Shown here: in pieces, positions 1-6,457 of the stretch | How the letters are laid out: each line of letters starts with the position of its first letter | How positions within the stretch are numbered: position 1 is the first letter of the stretch | Assembly: GCA_913043075.1 (NCBI GenBank) | Contig: CAJWLI010000058.1 | Coordinates: 1-8,168 of the forward strand | Direction of reading: 5' to 3' | Source: an uncultured Gammaproteobacteria bacterium | GTDB lineage: Bacteria > Pseudomonadota > Gammaproteobacteria > Pseudomonadales > Azotimanducaceae | DNA length: 8,168 nt | Program-made: the position numbers and the translations under genes | Notes under the pieces: generated by a model | Database searches by the model: none | Seen by the model: only the letters and a program-made list of their open reading frames with translations | What the model was told of the DNA's origin: nothing

Positions 1-1
1 A

Positions 2-1072
2 ATGACCATCCAAATTAATGCGAAATATAAGCGATCGCGGGATTTCAGTATCAATGTTGATCTCAGTCTCGACGAGAACAAAATTATGGCTCTCTTTGGA
101 AAATCGGGGTCTGGAAAGTCGAGCATACTAAGGTATGTAGCCGGTTTTGAAAAATTTCCAAATAACTTTCTCAAGGTCAACGAGACGATTCTCCAAGATA
201 AAACTTCCTTCGTTCAGCCAGAGCATAGACAGATAGGGTATGTCTTTCAGAGCCTGAATCTCTTTACTCACCTATCAGCCGAAGGGAATTTGAAGTTTGC
301 GTCAGAACGTTCAAGGGCAAAACCTTTTGTAAGCGAGAGTGAAGTGATCGAAATCTTGGATCTCAAAGACCTACTAAAAAAATTCCCAAGCTCCCTTTCC
401 GGGGGCGAGCAGCAAAGATTAGCTATTGGCCGTTCGTTGTTATCAAACCCGAGCCTTATTCTTTTAGACGAACCCTTATCTTGGTTAGACACTGATACCA
501 AGTTGCGTATTCTGGATTACCTCAAAGAAATTAACAAAAAGTTTCAGGTCCCTATGATATTCGTTAGTCACTCGGCAGATGAGGTGCTTTTAATTTCCGA
601 CCGAATCTATGAGATTGAAGACGGAAAAAATAAACCACCATTAACACCCCGCCAATTTAGTCTTAGATATTTTAAGGAAACAAGTACGACCGAGACGATA
701 ACTATTGATTGTAAAGTCTGCGAATATGATTCGATCAATGGGCTTACGAGATTAAACTTCGAAGAAGAAAGTCTATACGTCGAACAAGGTGACTTGCTTG
801 AAAATCAGACCATTAAGGCAGAGATCAAAATACAAGATATAGTTGTGACCAGATTTCATACAGAAAAATCAAGTGTGTTAAATCAATTCTCTGCCACTGT
901 TCATTCAATAAACGATCCCGGTAATGGGGCATTTGCCATCATTGAATTCACAAAGAAAACTCAATCTCTATCGGCGCGAGTTCCAAGAAAATCTTTGCAA
1001 GTATTGTCACCAAGAGAAAAGGAAACACTTTTTATCCAGATAAATAACTTAACGGTACAAAATAAGAGATGA
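2..1072 (+). CDS. modC: ModC, ATP-binding subunit of the molybdate ABC importer
   Basis: This is the cytoplasmic ATPase that would power molybdate import with a ModB permease and ModA binding protein. Seen in the 356-residue product: Walker A GKSGSGKS (33-40), Q-loop Gln83, ABC signature LSGGE (132-136), Walker B LILLDEP (152-158), D-loop SWLD (160-163) and switch His190. A TOBE/Mop-type oxyanion-binding domain follows at about 288-350. The length (E. coli ModC is about 352) and the VSHSADEVL stretch after Walker B fit ModC better than other importer ATPases. The ATG at 2-4 gives a normal ModC N-terminus. It overlaps a TGA at 3-5, so an upstream gene, expected to be modB, may end there; that is inference because the sequence is outside the window. 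The gene runs into srkA through an ATGA overlap. A sulfate or other oxyanion ATPase is possible but less likely. Confidence 0.93.
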   Translation: MTIQINAKYKRSRDFSINVDLSLDENKIMALFGKSGSGKSSILRYVAGFEKFPNNFLKVNETILQDKTSFVQPEHRQIGYVFQSLNLFTHLSAEGNLKFASERSRAKPFVSESEVIEILDLKDLLKKFPSSLSGGEQQRLAIGRSLLSNPSLILLDEPLSWLDTDTKLRILDYLKEINKKFQVPMIFVSHSADEVLLISDRIYEIEDGKNKPPLTPRQFSLRYFKETSTTETITIDCKVCEYDSINGLTRLNFEEESLYVEQGDLLENQTIKAEIKIQDIVVTRFHTEKSSVLNQFSATVHSINDPGNGAFAIIEFTKKTQSLSARVPRKSLQVLSPREKETLFIQINNLTVQNKR

Positions 1073-2058
1073 AGCCAGAAAACCATCCTTTCTCTGCGCT
1101 AAGCCCAGACTTCATCCTCGATGCAATAGAATCAAGAGGATTTAGAGTGGATGCGAGAATTTTAGAACTTAACAGTTACGAGAATCGAGTTTTTCAGATC
1201 GGCATAGAAAATCGTGAGCCGATTATAGCGAAATTCTATCGGCCCGATCGATGGAGCCAAGATCAAGTTCAAGAGGAGCATGATTTCCTGTTGGAACTCG
1301 CCTCGAACGAGCTATCGGTAGTCGCACCAATTAGCCTTGGGAACACGACTCAATTTAAGGCTGGCAAGTTCATGGTAGCTTTATTCGAGAGACGTGGAGG
1401 CCGAACCCCACTCATAGAAAGTGAATCTTCTCTAGAAATTCTCGGGCGAACGCTTTCGCAAATTCATAATGTAGGTGCAGCAAAGCCTTTCCTTTATCGG
1501 CCTTCAATTGATGTTGATGATTACGGTAAATCTTCAAGAAGTTGGTTGCTCGAAGCAGAGTTCATCCCTATAAATCTAGAAAAACAATATGAAAATATTT
1601 CCAATGAGTTGATAAGTAGAATTGAAGAAAAGTACTCAAAATATGAAGCCAAAAATATAAGGATACATGCGGATTGCCATCTGGGAAATATACTCTGGCG
1701 CGAGCAGAGACCACACTTTGTTGATTTTGACGATTCGAGAAATGGGCCTGCGGTTCAAGATCTTTGGATGTTCTTGTCTGGAAGCGTTTCAGAAAGATCT
1801 CGACAGATGACACACATTATTCGCGGCTATCTCGATTTTAGAGAATTCAATTTTGGCGAAGTCGCCCTGATAGAAAGTTTACGAGCGCTCAGAATGATGC
1901 GACATTCGGCGTGGATCGGAAAACGATGGGATGATCCTGCGTTCCCTAAAGCCTTCCCTTTCTTCAACACCGAGAAATACTGGGTAGAACATCTTCACCA
2001 GCTTTCAGAACAATTAGAAATTATTGAAGAAGAAGAGGGTATCAGTCTAAATGTTTGA
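1069..2058 (+). CDS. srkA: SrkA (YihE/RdoA) stress response serine/threonine kinase
   Basis: This is a cytoplasmic aminoglycoside-phosphotransferase-fold protein kinase. The family phosphorylates Ser/Thr and in E. coli protects against stress-induced cell death downstream of Cpx. The 329-residue product is collinear with E. coli SrkA (328 residues). Visible marks are NSYENRVFQ in the nucleotide-binding loop (35-43), KFYRP with the ATP-contacting Lys55, and QEEH (68-71). The catalytic loop HADCHLGNILW has His200, Asp202 and Asn207. The metal-binding VDFDD starts at 218 with Asp219, followed by RNGPAVQDLW (224-233). The C-terminal DPAFPKAFPFF is also typical. The ATG at 1069 overlaps the modC stop by ATGA, so translation is probably coupled. 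In E. coli dsbA follows srkA; here the next gene is a convergent acyltransferase and no dsbA is present. All catalytic residues are present. Confidence 0.96.
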   Translation: MKPENHPFSALSPDFILDAIESRGFRVDARILELNSYENRVFQIGIENREPIIAKFYRPDRWSQDQVQEEHDFLLELASNELSVVAPISLGNTTQFKAGKFMVALFERRGGRTPLIESESSLEILGRTLSQIHNVGAAKPFLYRPSIDVDDYGKSSRSWLLEAEFIPINLEKQYENISNELISRIEEKYSKYEAKNIRIHADCHLGNILWREQRPHFVDFDDSRNGPAVQDLWMFLSGSVSERSRQMTHIIRGYLDFREFNFGEVALIESLRALRMMRHSAWIGKRWDDPAFPKAFPFFNTEKYWVEHLHQLSEQLEIIEEEEGISLNV

Positions 2059-3183
2059 GCGTTCTCTATTTAAAATAGGATTTGCATAAATTCGAAGAAA
2101 TTGCTCTCGATACTGATCAGGACATTTTTGGAGCCTTTCAGCAAGTTGGTCGGCATCTTTTCCGCTTAAATCAACCGAGTAATTGTTTCTGAGTTGTTTG
2201 TAGGGTTCTTCGTCCAGTTTGGAAAGCGCCCAATAATTTATTGGATAAAACTCAAGGTTTGATAAGATTTGGCGGTCTATCTCTCGGGCGATGTCAGATG
2301 CATCGTCGAAGTTTTGGTCGAGAGGAGTCCCTATGGAGAATTTCACATTACCTTTCTTCCCAGAGAGCCCCTTCGCTAAGGAAATCAAATCCTCGCCTTC
2401 AGGTTTTTGGTAAGTTTCGCCTGATTCTATTACAGTGAGTTCTTTTGCTTTTAGGACGTCGCACGGGTCAAACTCATAAGAAATGGATAGCGGAACAATA
2501 TTCAAACTCTGTATGAATAAGTTAAGGTCTCCCTTGCCTTTGGCTAGGCCTAGCATTTTGATTAATGCGGGGTCGGTAGTATCGATCGCATCTTTGCTCC
2601 GACCTTCGCTTTGAGCAATCCAAACCGAGTTCCCCGATTCAATGGATTCTTTAATATAGCGAGATGCTTGCAAGAGGGCTGCATAAATCTTCTTATTTCC
2701 TTGGACAGAGCGTTTAATAAAAAAACCTTTATTAAGTCGCATTAAAGATGTTGCAAAGTCTGTTTGCACTAGATTGTCGCCAATCGCGATCCGGGCGGTA
2801 CCGAAACCCTTAGTGTAGAGCCCATAATCTAAAAACATAGAATCACAAGCAATATCTCTGTGGTTACTTATAAAAAGATAATTTTGACTTGGATCTAGTT
2901 TTTCAAAGCCCTCATAGTTAATGCCTTCTGTTCCCTCCCTTATAAGTTTAGTAGCGAAACGTGCTATCAAAGACTGGAAACCATCTACGTCTTTGATTGG
3001 ACTAATTAGCTTTCGCAAATATAGTTTGAGGAGATATCGAATTGTAGAAGGGGCAAATCGAGCCATAGAAGGGGCCAACCAACTGGCCAAAAAAGCAACA
3101 AACTCATCATCATTAACTAACTTTTTGAGCTCGCATGATACCTCATCGTCGTTAAATGGCCTTATGTCTTCAAAATCGTTCAC
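2047..3183 (-). CDS. PlsC-like 1-acyl-sn-glycerol-3-phosphate acyltransferase family protein
   Basis: This is a probable membrane-associated acyltransferase of the glycerolipid (LPLAT/PlsC) superfamily, 378 residues. Motif I is ISNHRDIACDS, with His108 and Asp114, an HX5D rather than the textbook HX4D spacing. A GFFIKRS block (153-159) stands for motif II, EGRSKD (193-198) for the usual EGTRS motif III, and VPLSISYE (230-237) for motif IV. From memory, a bacterial subfamily with NHRDI and EGRAKDG-like motifs exists, so these differences look like family traits rather than decay. About 85 residues precede the catalytic domain and about 140 follow it. The start is GTG at 3183-3181, chosen because AGGAG lies eight bases upstream. 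The 3' end overlaps srkA tail to tail by 12 bp. The substrate (lysophosphatidate or another lysolipid) cannot be read from sequence. Confidence 0.85.
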   Translation of the reverse strand: MNDFEDIRPFNDDEVSCELKKLVNDDEFVAFLASWLAPSMARFAPSTIRYLLKLYLRKLISPIKDVDGFQSLIARFATKLIREGTEGINYEGFEKLDPSQNYLFISNHRDIACDSMFLDYGLYTKGFGTARIAIGDNLVQTDFATSLMRLNKGFFIKRSVQGNKKIYAALLQASRYIKESIESGNSVWIAQSEGRSKDAIDTTDPALIKMLGLAKGKGDLNLFIQSLNIVPLSISYEFDPCDVLKAKELTVIESGETYQKPEGEDLISLAKGLSGKKGNVKFSIGTPLDQNFDDASDIAREIDRQILSNLEFYPINYWALSKLDEEPYKQLRNNYSVDLSGKDADQLAERLQKCPDQYREQFLRIYANPILNRERSNI

Positions 3184-3191
3184 AAAGGTAA

Positions 3192-3196
3192 CTCCT
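3192..3196 (-). promoter_or_regulatory. Shine-Dalgarno site for the acyltransferase gene
   Basis: On the minus strand the sequence reads AGGAG, followed by an eight-base spacer and then the GTG at 3183-3181. It is the strongest ribosome-binding site in the window. It decides in favour of a GTG start, since there is no competing ATG next to it. Confidence 0.75.
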
Positions 3197-3209
3197 AATT
3201 GGTTCTTTA

Positions 3210-3215
3210 ATTATC
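3210..3215 (-). promoter_or_regulatory. Possible -10 box of the acyltransferase promoter
   Basis: On the minus strand this reads GATAAT, five of six matches to TATAAT, about 27 bases before the GTG start. Transcription would begin around 3203, leaving a short leader that still holds the Shine-Dalgarno site. I see no good -35 box 16-18 bases upstream, so the call is weak. Confidence 0.25.
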
Positions 3216-3316
3216 TAACGTTTAAGGCGCAAACGTACAGAAAAAATAAAGAGCATTTCTTCGTTACCGAGTATTTTTTTTCAAGAATAGATGCCAAAAA
3301 ATTCGTTTTCAATGCC

Positions 3317-3330
3317 TTGCAAAAATGCAA
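3317..3330. repeat. Short inverted repeat TTGCA-AAAA-TGCAA
   Basis: This is a perfect 5-bp inverted repeat with a four-base A spacer in the divergent intergenic region. It overlaps the proposed -35 box of the SDR promoter. Its size and place would suit the half-sites of a small dimeric repressor, but short AT-rich repeats of this kind also arise by chance. Confidence 0.3.
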
Positions 3331-3347
3331 TGATCAATTTTTTTAAT
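3317..3347 (+). promoter_or_regulatory. Possible promoter of the SDR-hemJ operon
   Basis: TTGCAA (3317-3322, four of six to TTGACA) is followed after 19 bases by TTTAAT (3342-3347, five of six to TATAAT). Transcription would start near 3354, just upstream of the ATG at 3372. The spacer is longer than ideal and the -35 match is modest, so this is a weak prediction. Confidence 0.25.
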
Positions 3348-3371
3348 CAAACAATTGGGTCGTTAAAGATC

Positions 3372-4148
3372 ATGGATTTCTTGAAGAAAACAGTAATCAT
3401 CACTGGAGCAAATCGAGGAACAGGCAGGTGTATAGCAGAAAATTTTATAGCAAATGGAGCCGAAGTTTTTATTCATAGTTTAAAAGAAGGAGATTCTCTA
3501 AGGACTGTTAAAGAAATAGGATTCGGGGAGCCTCTTTGGGGAGATATTTCTTGTGACTCAGGTTCAGACAGGGTCGTGTCTCAGTTTAAAAAAAAATCAC
3601 ATCGACTCTCCGTTTTGGTGAATAATCTGGGCTCGGGGAGCCCAGGAAAATGGACCGACACCTCAACCGATGATTGGATCGAATCCTATCAGAAAAATAC
3701 TCTTTCTACTGTCAGGATGGTGAACCGTTTCCTTCCTATTCTTTCCTCGGGTGGACGTATCATCAATATTGGGACCGTTGGCTCGACTCGTCCAGGGAAA
3801 GTCATGCCTCACTATTATGCGTCAAAAGCAGCACTAGCGAATCTTACCTCAAGCTTAGCAAAAGAAATTGGGGAACGCGGGATAACAGTAAATCTGGTCT
3901 CGCCAAGCCTTATTAGAACTGAGGAAGTTGAGGCCTATTACTTGAAAATAGCAATAGACAAGGGATGGGGATCTACCTTCGAGGAAGCTGAAAGGGCGAT
4001 CGTCTCAAATTTTTCTCCGAACCCTACGGGAAGAATGGCTACTAAACTCGAGGTCGCTAATGTAGTTTTGTTCTTAGCCAGCCCTCTTGCGTCTTTTATA
4101 AACGGACAAAATATTAAAGTCGATGGCGGCGCCTTGGACTTAATATGA
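3372..4148 (+). CDS. Short-chain dehydrogenase/reductase (SDR), classical type
   Basis: This is a probable cytoplasmic NAD(P)-dependent oxidoreductase of 258 residues; the substrate is unknown. The Rossmann motif is TGANRGTG (11-18), the structural motif NNLG (84-87, usually NNAG), and the catalytic-tetrad Asn is at 109. The active site is Tyr148-x-x-x-Lys152. The position usually held by the catalytic Ser, 13 residues before the Tyr, is Thr135 (IGTVG). The C-terminal VDGG (250-253) is typical of FabG-like SDRs. The start at 3372 is chosen because MDFLKKTVIITG gives the normal short lead to the Rossmann motif; an in-frame ATG at 3291 would add 27 low-complexity residues. No good Shine-Dalgarno is seen. 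The stop overlaps the hemJ start by ATGA. Arg16 in the glycine-rich loop hints at NADPH, which is inference. Confidence 0.88.
   Translation: MDFLKKTVIITGANRGTGRCIAENFIANGAEVFIHSLKEGDSLRTVKEIGFGEPLWGDISCDSGSDRVVSQFKKKSHRLSVLVNNLGSGSPGKWTDTSTDDWIESYQKNTLSTVRMVNRFLPILSSGGRIINIGTVGSTRPGKVMPHYYASKAALANLTSSLAKEIGERGITVNLVSPSLIRTEEVEAYYLKIAIDKGWGSTFEEAERAIVSNFSPNPTGRMATKLEVANVVLFLASPLASFINGQNIKVDGGALDLI
3627..3645 (+). repeat. Strong GC-rich hairpin inside the SDR gene
   Basis: CTGGGCTC (3627-3634) and GAGCCCAG (3638-3645) form a perfect 8-bp inverted repeat around a GGG loop. It sits over the NNLGSGSPG codons of the SDR and is unusually GC-rich for this window. There is no T run after it, so it does not look like an intrinsic terminator. 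It could slow ribosomes or stabilise an mRNA fragment, or be accidental. Confidence 0.55.
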
Positions 4149-4561
4149 TTCTCTGGATAAAAATGTTTCACATCCTTTTTGTTATCGCTTGGATGGCTGG
4201 CGCCTTCTATTCTCCAAGAATATTGGTGCACTATATCGAAGGAAGGGAGCTAGCCGAAGACGTCCGACGACTAGTAACCATGGGTGAACGCCTTAATAAA
4301 TTTTCAGCTCTTATGGCAGCATTGGCCATTATCTCTGGTGTCTGCCTTTGGGTGGTTTATGGCTATCAAGGTAGTTGGCTGCACGCGAAACTTGGGTTCG
4401 TGATCCTATTGATAATTTATCAGCTGCAAACCTACGTTTACACAAAAAAAATGAAAGAAAACCTTCTTATTAAAACATCTTTTTTTTTAAGACTATACAA
4501 TGAGGCTGCTTTAATTTTTCTCCTCCCAATCCTCTTTTTGGTTGTGTTCAAGCCTTTTTAA
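4145..4561 (+). CDS. hemJ: HemJ-type protoporphyrinogen IX oxidase (CopD/UPF0093 family membrane protein)
   Basis: This is an inner-membrane haem-biosynthesis enzyme that oxidises protoporphyrinogen IX to protoporphyrin IX. The 138-residue length and four hydrophobic segments (about 1-22, 53-73, 80-97 and 117-136) fit HemJ. The conserved blocks are KMFHILFVIAWMAGAFYSPR with His9, the family's haem-ligand position, and Trp16; then MGERL (46-50), WLHAKL (78-83) with His80 and Lys82, and YNEAALI (118-124). The C-terminal FKPF is also characteristic. The ATG overlaps the SDR stop as ATGA with no Shine-Dalgarno of its own, implying translational coupling to the SDR. HemJ occurs in many proteobacteria and cyanobacteria in place of HemG or HemY. 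The family was long annotated as a CopD-like copper protein, the main alternative label. Confidence 0.88.
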   Translation: MILWIKMFHILFVIAWMAGAFYSPRILVHYIEGRELAEDVRRLVTMGERLNKFSALMAALAIISGVCLWVVYGYQGSWLHAKLGFVILLIIYQLQTYVYTKKMKENLLIKTSFFLRLYNEAALIFLLPILFLVVFKPF

Positions 4562-4629
4562 AGGGAAGGGTAAACTGGCTCGGTTTGCTGATACTATTAA
4601 CTTTTTAAGATAAAAACTAAAACCTCGAT

Positions 4630-5172
4630 ATGTATGCTCTCGAAAGATTTATAAAAATCGCTTTGGATAGTCGAGAAGGACGTCTATTTAGAAAGCCTTT
4701 TGATAAGGAGTGGAGGTCATTATGTGAGCATTACCAAGAGAAAAATTACAGTTACTGGAGTCCATTTAGGCAAGAGGCTCCAGTGAGTTTTGCTGGCTTG
4801 GAGAATGCATTAGAAATCGAAATACATCCAGACATAAAAAAATACTATGGGACCTACTGGTCAGGAACTTTGGAAGCAAATTCTTTTGAAGGACCGGTCA
4901 GCCTTATCCAACTTTGGAACGAACAAGACCATGATCGACTGATTGAGAATTTGATCGGCCACTCATTGAATAAACAAAAAGAAGGAAGGCCCTTTACCGT
5001 ATTTTTTGCAACAACCGATCCCGAATCTGAGTACTTTTTATCTATTGAGAACAGCACCGGAACAATAATTTTGGAGGAGCCAACAAACAAGAAAATAAGG
5101 GAGATAGAATCAGGAATCAATGCTTTCCTAGAGCGATTAGCACCGACTGATAGAGAAACTGAGATATACTAA
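4630..5172 (+). CDS. syd: Syd, SecY-interacting protein
   Basis: Syd is a cytoplasmic, membrane-peripheral protein that binds SecY and is thought to monitor assembly or integrity of the SecYEG translocon. The 180-residue product matches E. coli Syd (181 residues) along its length. The recognisable blocks are YWSPF (42-46), ALEIEIHPDIKKYYGTYWSG (60-79), LIQLWNEQDHDRLIENLIGH (92-111), FATTDPESEYF (126-136) and a C-terminal INAFLERLAP helix (163-172). Some acidic patches typical of Syd (EIEIHPDI, NEQDHDRLIEN) are visible. An in-frame stop at 4618-4620 leaves the ATG at 4630 as the first possible start. No clear Shine-Dalgarno precedes it. It is followed by aroA after only four bases and is probably cotranscribed with it. 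Confidence 0.9.
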   Translation: MYALERFIKIALDSREGRLFRKPFDKEWRSLCEHYQEKNYSYWSPFRQEAPVSFAGLENALEIEIHPDIKKYYGTYWSGTLEANSFEGPVSLIQLWNEQDHDRLIENLIGHSLNKQKEGRPFTVFFATTDPESEYFLSIENSTGTIILEEPTNKKIREIESGINAFLERLAPTDRETEIY

Positions 5173-5176
5173 ATCT

Positions 5177-6457
5177 ATGAAGAGCCTCGTCTTAAAACCA
5201 ATTAAAAAAATCAATGGAAGTTTAACGCTACCAGGATCAAAAAGTCTCTCAAACAGAGCGCTCCTGTTAGCAGCAATCGCGAATGGAACAACAATACTCG
5301 AGAATATTCTACTGGGCGAAGATACCACCGTAATGATTCGAGCTCTGAGACAACTCGGGATAAGAATCGATGAAGACGGGAAAGATCTCAACTATAAGGT
5401 TTATGGAATTGGGAAGAAATTCGAAGTGCCAAGCAATCGCAAATTCTCCCTCGGGAATGCTGGTACTGCCATACGACCTCTTACCGCGATGCTAGCATTG
5501 GTGCCATCTGAATTTACAATTGATGGTGACAAATATATGCGAGAACGGCCGATAGCTCATCTGGGAGATGCTTTGGAATCTCTTGGCGCAAAAGTGAGTT
5601 ACATAATTAACGAGGGTTATCCGCCGATCAGAATTGTAGGAGGAAACATTAAAGGCGGCAATGTTTCCGTCCAAGGAAGTATTTCCAGTCAATATCTCTC
5701 TTCGCTGCTAATGGCTCTCCCTCTGACAAAAAACAGTTCAAGCGTAGCTGTGACGCAAGAGCTCGTGTCGAAGCCATATATAGATATCACCTTAAGTCTG
5801 ATGAAAACTTTTGGGGTTGAAATTCATAACGAGAGCTACCAGAGATTTTCGATTCCAGGAAGTCAAAGTTACAGCTCGCCCGAAAGGTATTTAATTGAAG
5901 GAGATGCCTCCTCTGCCTCTTATTTTTTTGGCGCCGCCGCTATAAAAAAAGGCCCCGTAAGGGTGCATGGTCTTGGAGCAGACTCAGTTCAAGGAGACTA
6001 CAAGTTTCTAGAGGTCATAGAAAAAATGGGTGCTAAGGTCCGCAGAAGCGAAAACTGGACAGAGGTTGTCGGATCGAATCTTAGGGGCATAGACCTAGAT
6101 TTGAATCATATTCCTGATGCCGCTATGACAATCGCGGCGATGGCCCTTTTCGCTGAAGGTCAAACAAAAATAAGAAATATCGGTAACTGGCGAGTAAAGG
6201 AAACCGACAGAATGCATGCAATGACGGAAGGACTATTAGCTCTCGGGGCCAAGGTTTTATCAACAGAGGATTCGATAACTATAGACCCTCCAACAAAATT
6301 AAACGATGCAAAAATAAAAACATACGGCGATCACCGAGTGGCTATGGCTTTTTCTTTAGCGGCTTTAGGGAATGCAACGGTGACTATTGATGATCCAGAT
6401 TGCACTCGAAAAACATTCCCTGGCTACTTCAAAGCCTTAGCTTCGCTCTCGAAATGA
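5177..6457 (+). CDS. aroA: AroA, 3-phosphoshikimate 1-carboxyvinyltransferase (EPSP synthase), class I
   Basis: This cytoplasmic enzyme joins shikimate-3-phosphate and phosphoenolpyruvate to 5-enolpyruvylshikimate-3-phosphate in the shikimate pathway. The 426 residues align with E. coli AroA (427) almost without gaps. Visible active-site residues include Lys22, Ser23 and Arg27 in PGSKSLSNR, and the PEP-binding LGNAGTAIRP (92-101) with Gly96, Thr97 and Pro101. Others are Arg124 in RERPI, Ser170-Ser171-Gln172, Asp314 in HIPDAAMT, Lys341-Glu342 in NWRVKETDR, His386-Arg387 in GDHRVAM, and Lys412. Gly96, Thr97 and Pro101 are the unmodified class I residues, so a glyphosate-sensitive type is expected. 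It lies four bases after syd. Its TGA overlaps the ATG of the next gene as ATGA. The common gammaproteobacterial partner cmk is absent here. Confidence 0.97.
   Translation: MKSLVLKPIKKINGSLTLPGSKSLSNRALLLAAIANGTTILENILLGEDTTVMIRALRQLGIRIDEDGKDLNYKVYGIGKKFEVPSNRKFSLGNAGTAIRPLTAMLALVPSEFTIDGDKYMRERPIAHLGDALESLGAKVSYIINEGYPPIRIVGGNIKGGNVSVQGSISSQYLSSLLMALPLTKNSSSVAVTQELVSKPYIDITLSLMKTFGVEIHNESYQRFSIPGSQSYSSPERYLIEGDASSASYFFGAAAIKKGPVRVHGLGADSVQGDYKFLEVIEKMGAKVRRSENWTEVVGSNLRGIDLDLNHIPDAAMTIAAMALFAEGQTKIRNIGNWRVKETDRMHAMTEGLLALGAKVLSTEDSITIDPPTKLNDAKIKTYGDHRVAMAFSLAALGNATVTIDDPDCTRKTFPGYFKALASLSK

Larger units (their letters stand above)
3184..3371. other. Divergent intergenic region between acyltransferase and SDR genes
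   Basis: These 188 bases separate two head-to-head genes and must carry both promoters unless one gene is read from further away. The stretch is rich in A and T runs. It holds a GATAAT -10 candidate on the minus strand, a TTGCAA / TTTAAT pair on the plus strand and a small inverted repeat at 3317-3330. No RNA gene or convincing small ORF is visible. Confidence 0.6.

Noticed and set aside
31..38. GCGATCGC octamer, resembling the cyanobacterial HIP1 repeat
   Set aside because: It occurs once in the window, whereas HIP1 would recur about every one or two kilobases, and the gene content is gammaproteobacterial.
2921..3346. A 141-codon plus-strand open frame across the acyltransferase start
   Set aside because: It is opposite the well-supported acyltransferase N-terminus and its product is low-complexity and motif-free.
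3291..3371. N-terminal extension of the SDR from the ATG at 3291
   Set aside because: The 27 extra residues have no family counterpart, overlap the proposed promoter, and the ATG at 3372 gives a normal SDR start.
4553..4564. Palindrome CCTTTTTAAAGG at the hemJ stop as a terminator
   Set aside because: The stem is five weak pairs with a two-base loop and no T run follows, so it does not meet the form of an intrinsic terminator.
5447..5479. Possible natural glyphosate tolerance of AroA
   Set aside because: Gly96, Thr97 and Pro101 are the ordinary class I residues; the only nearby change from E. coli is Ile for Met at 99, which gives no reason to predict tolerance.
6400..6453. N-terminal extension of the START-domain protein from the ATG at 6400
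   Set aside because: It would read out of frame through the aroA end and bury the signal peptide; the ATGA-coupled start at 6454 fits better.
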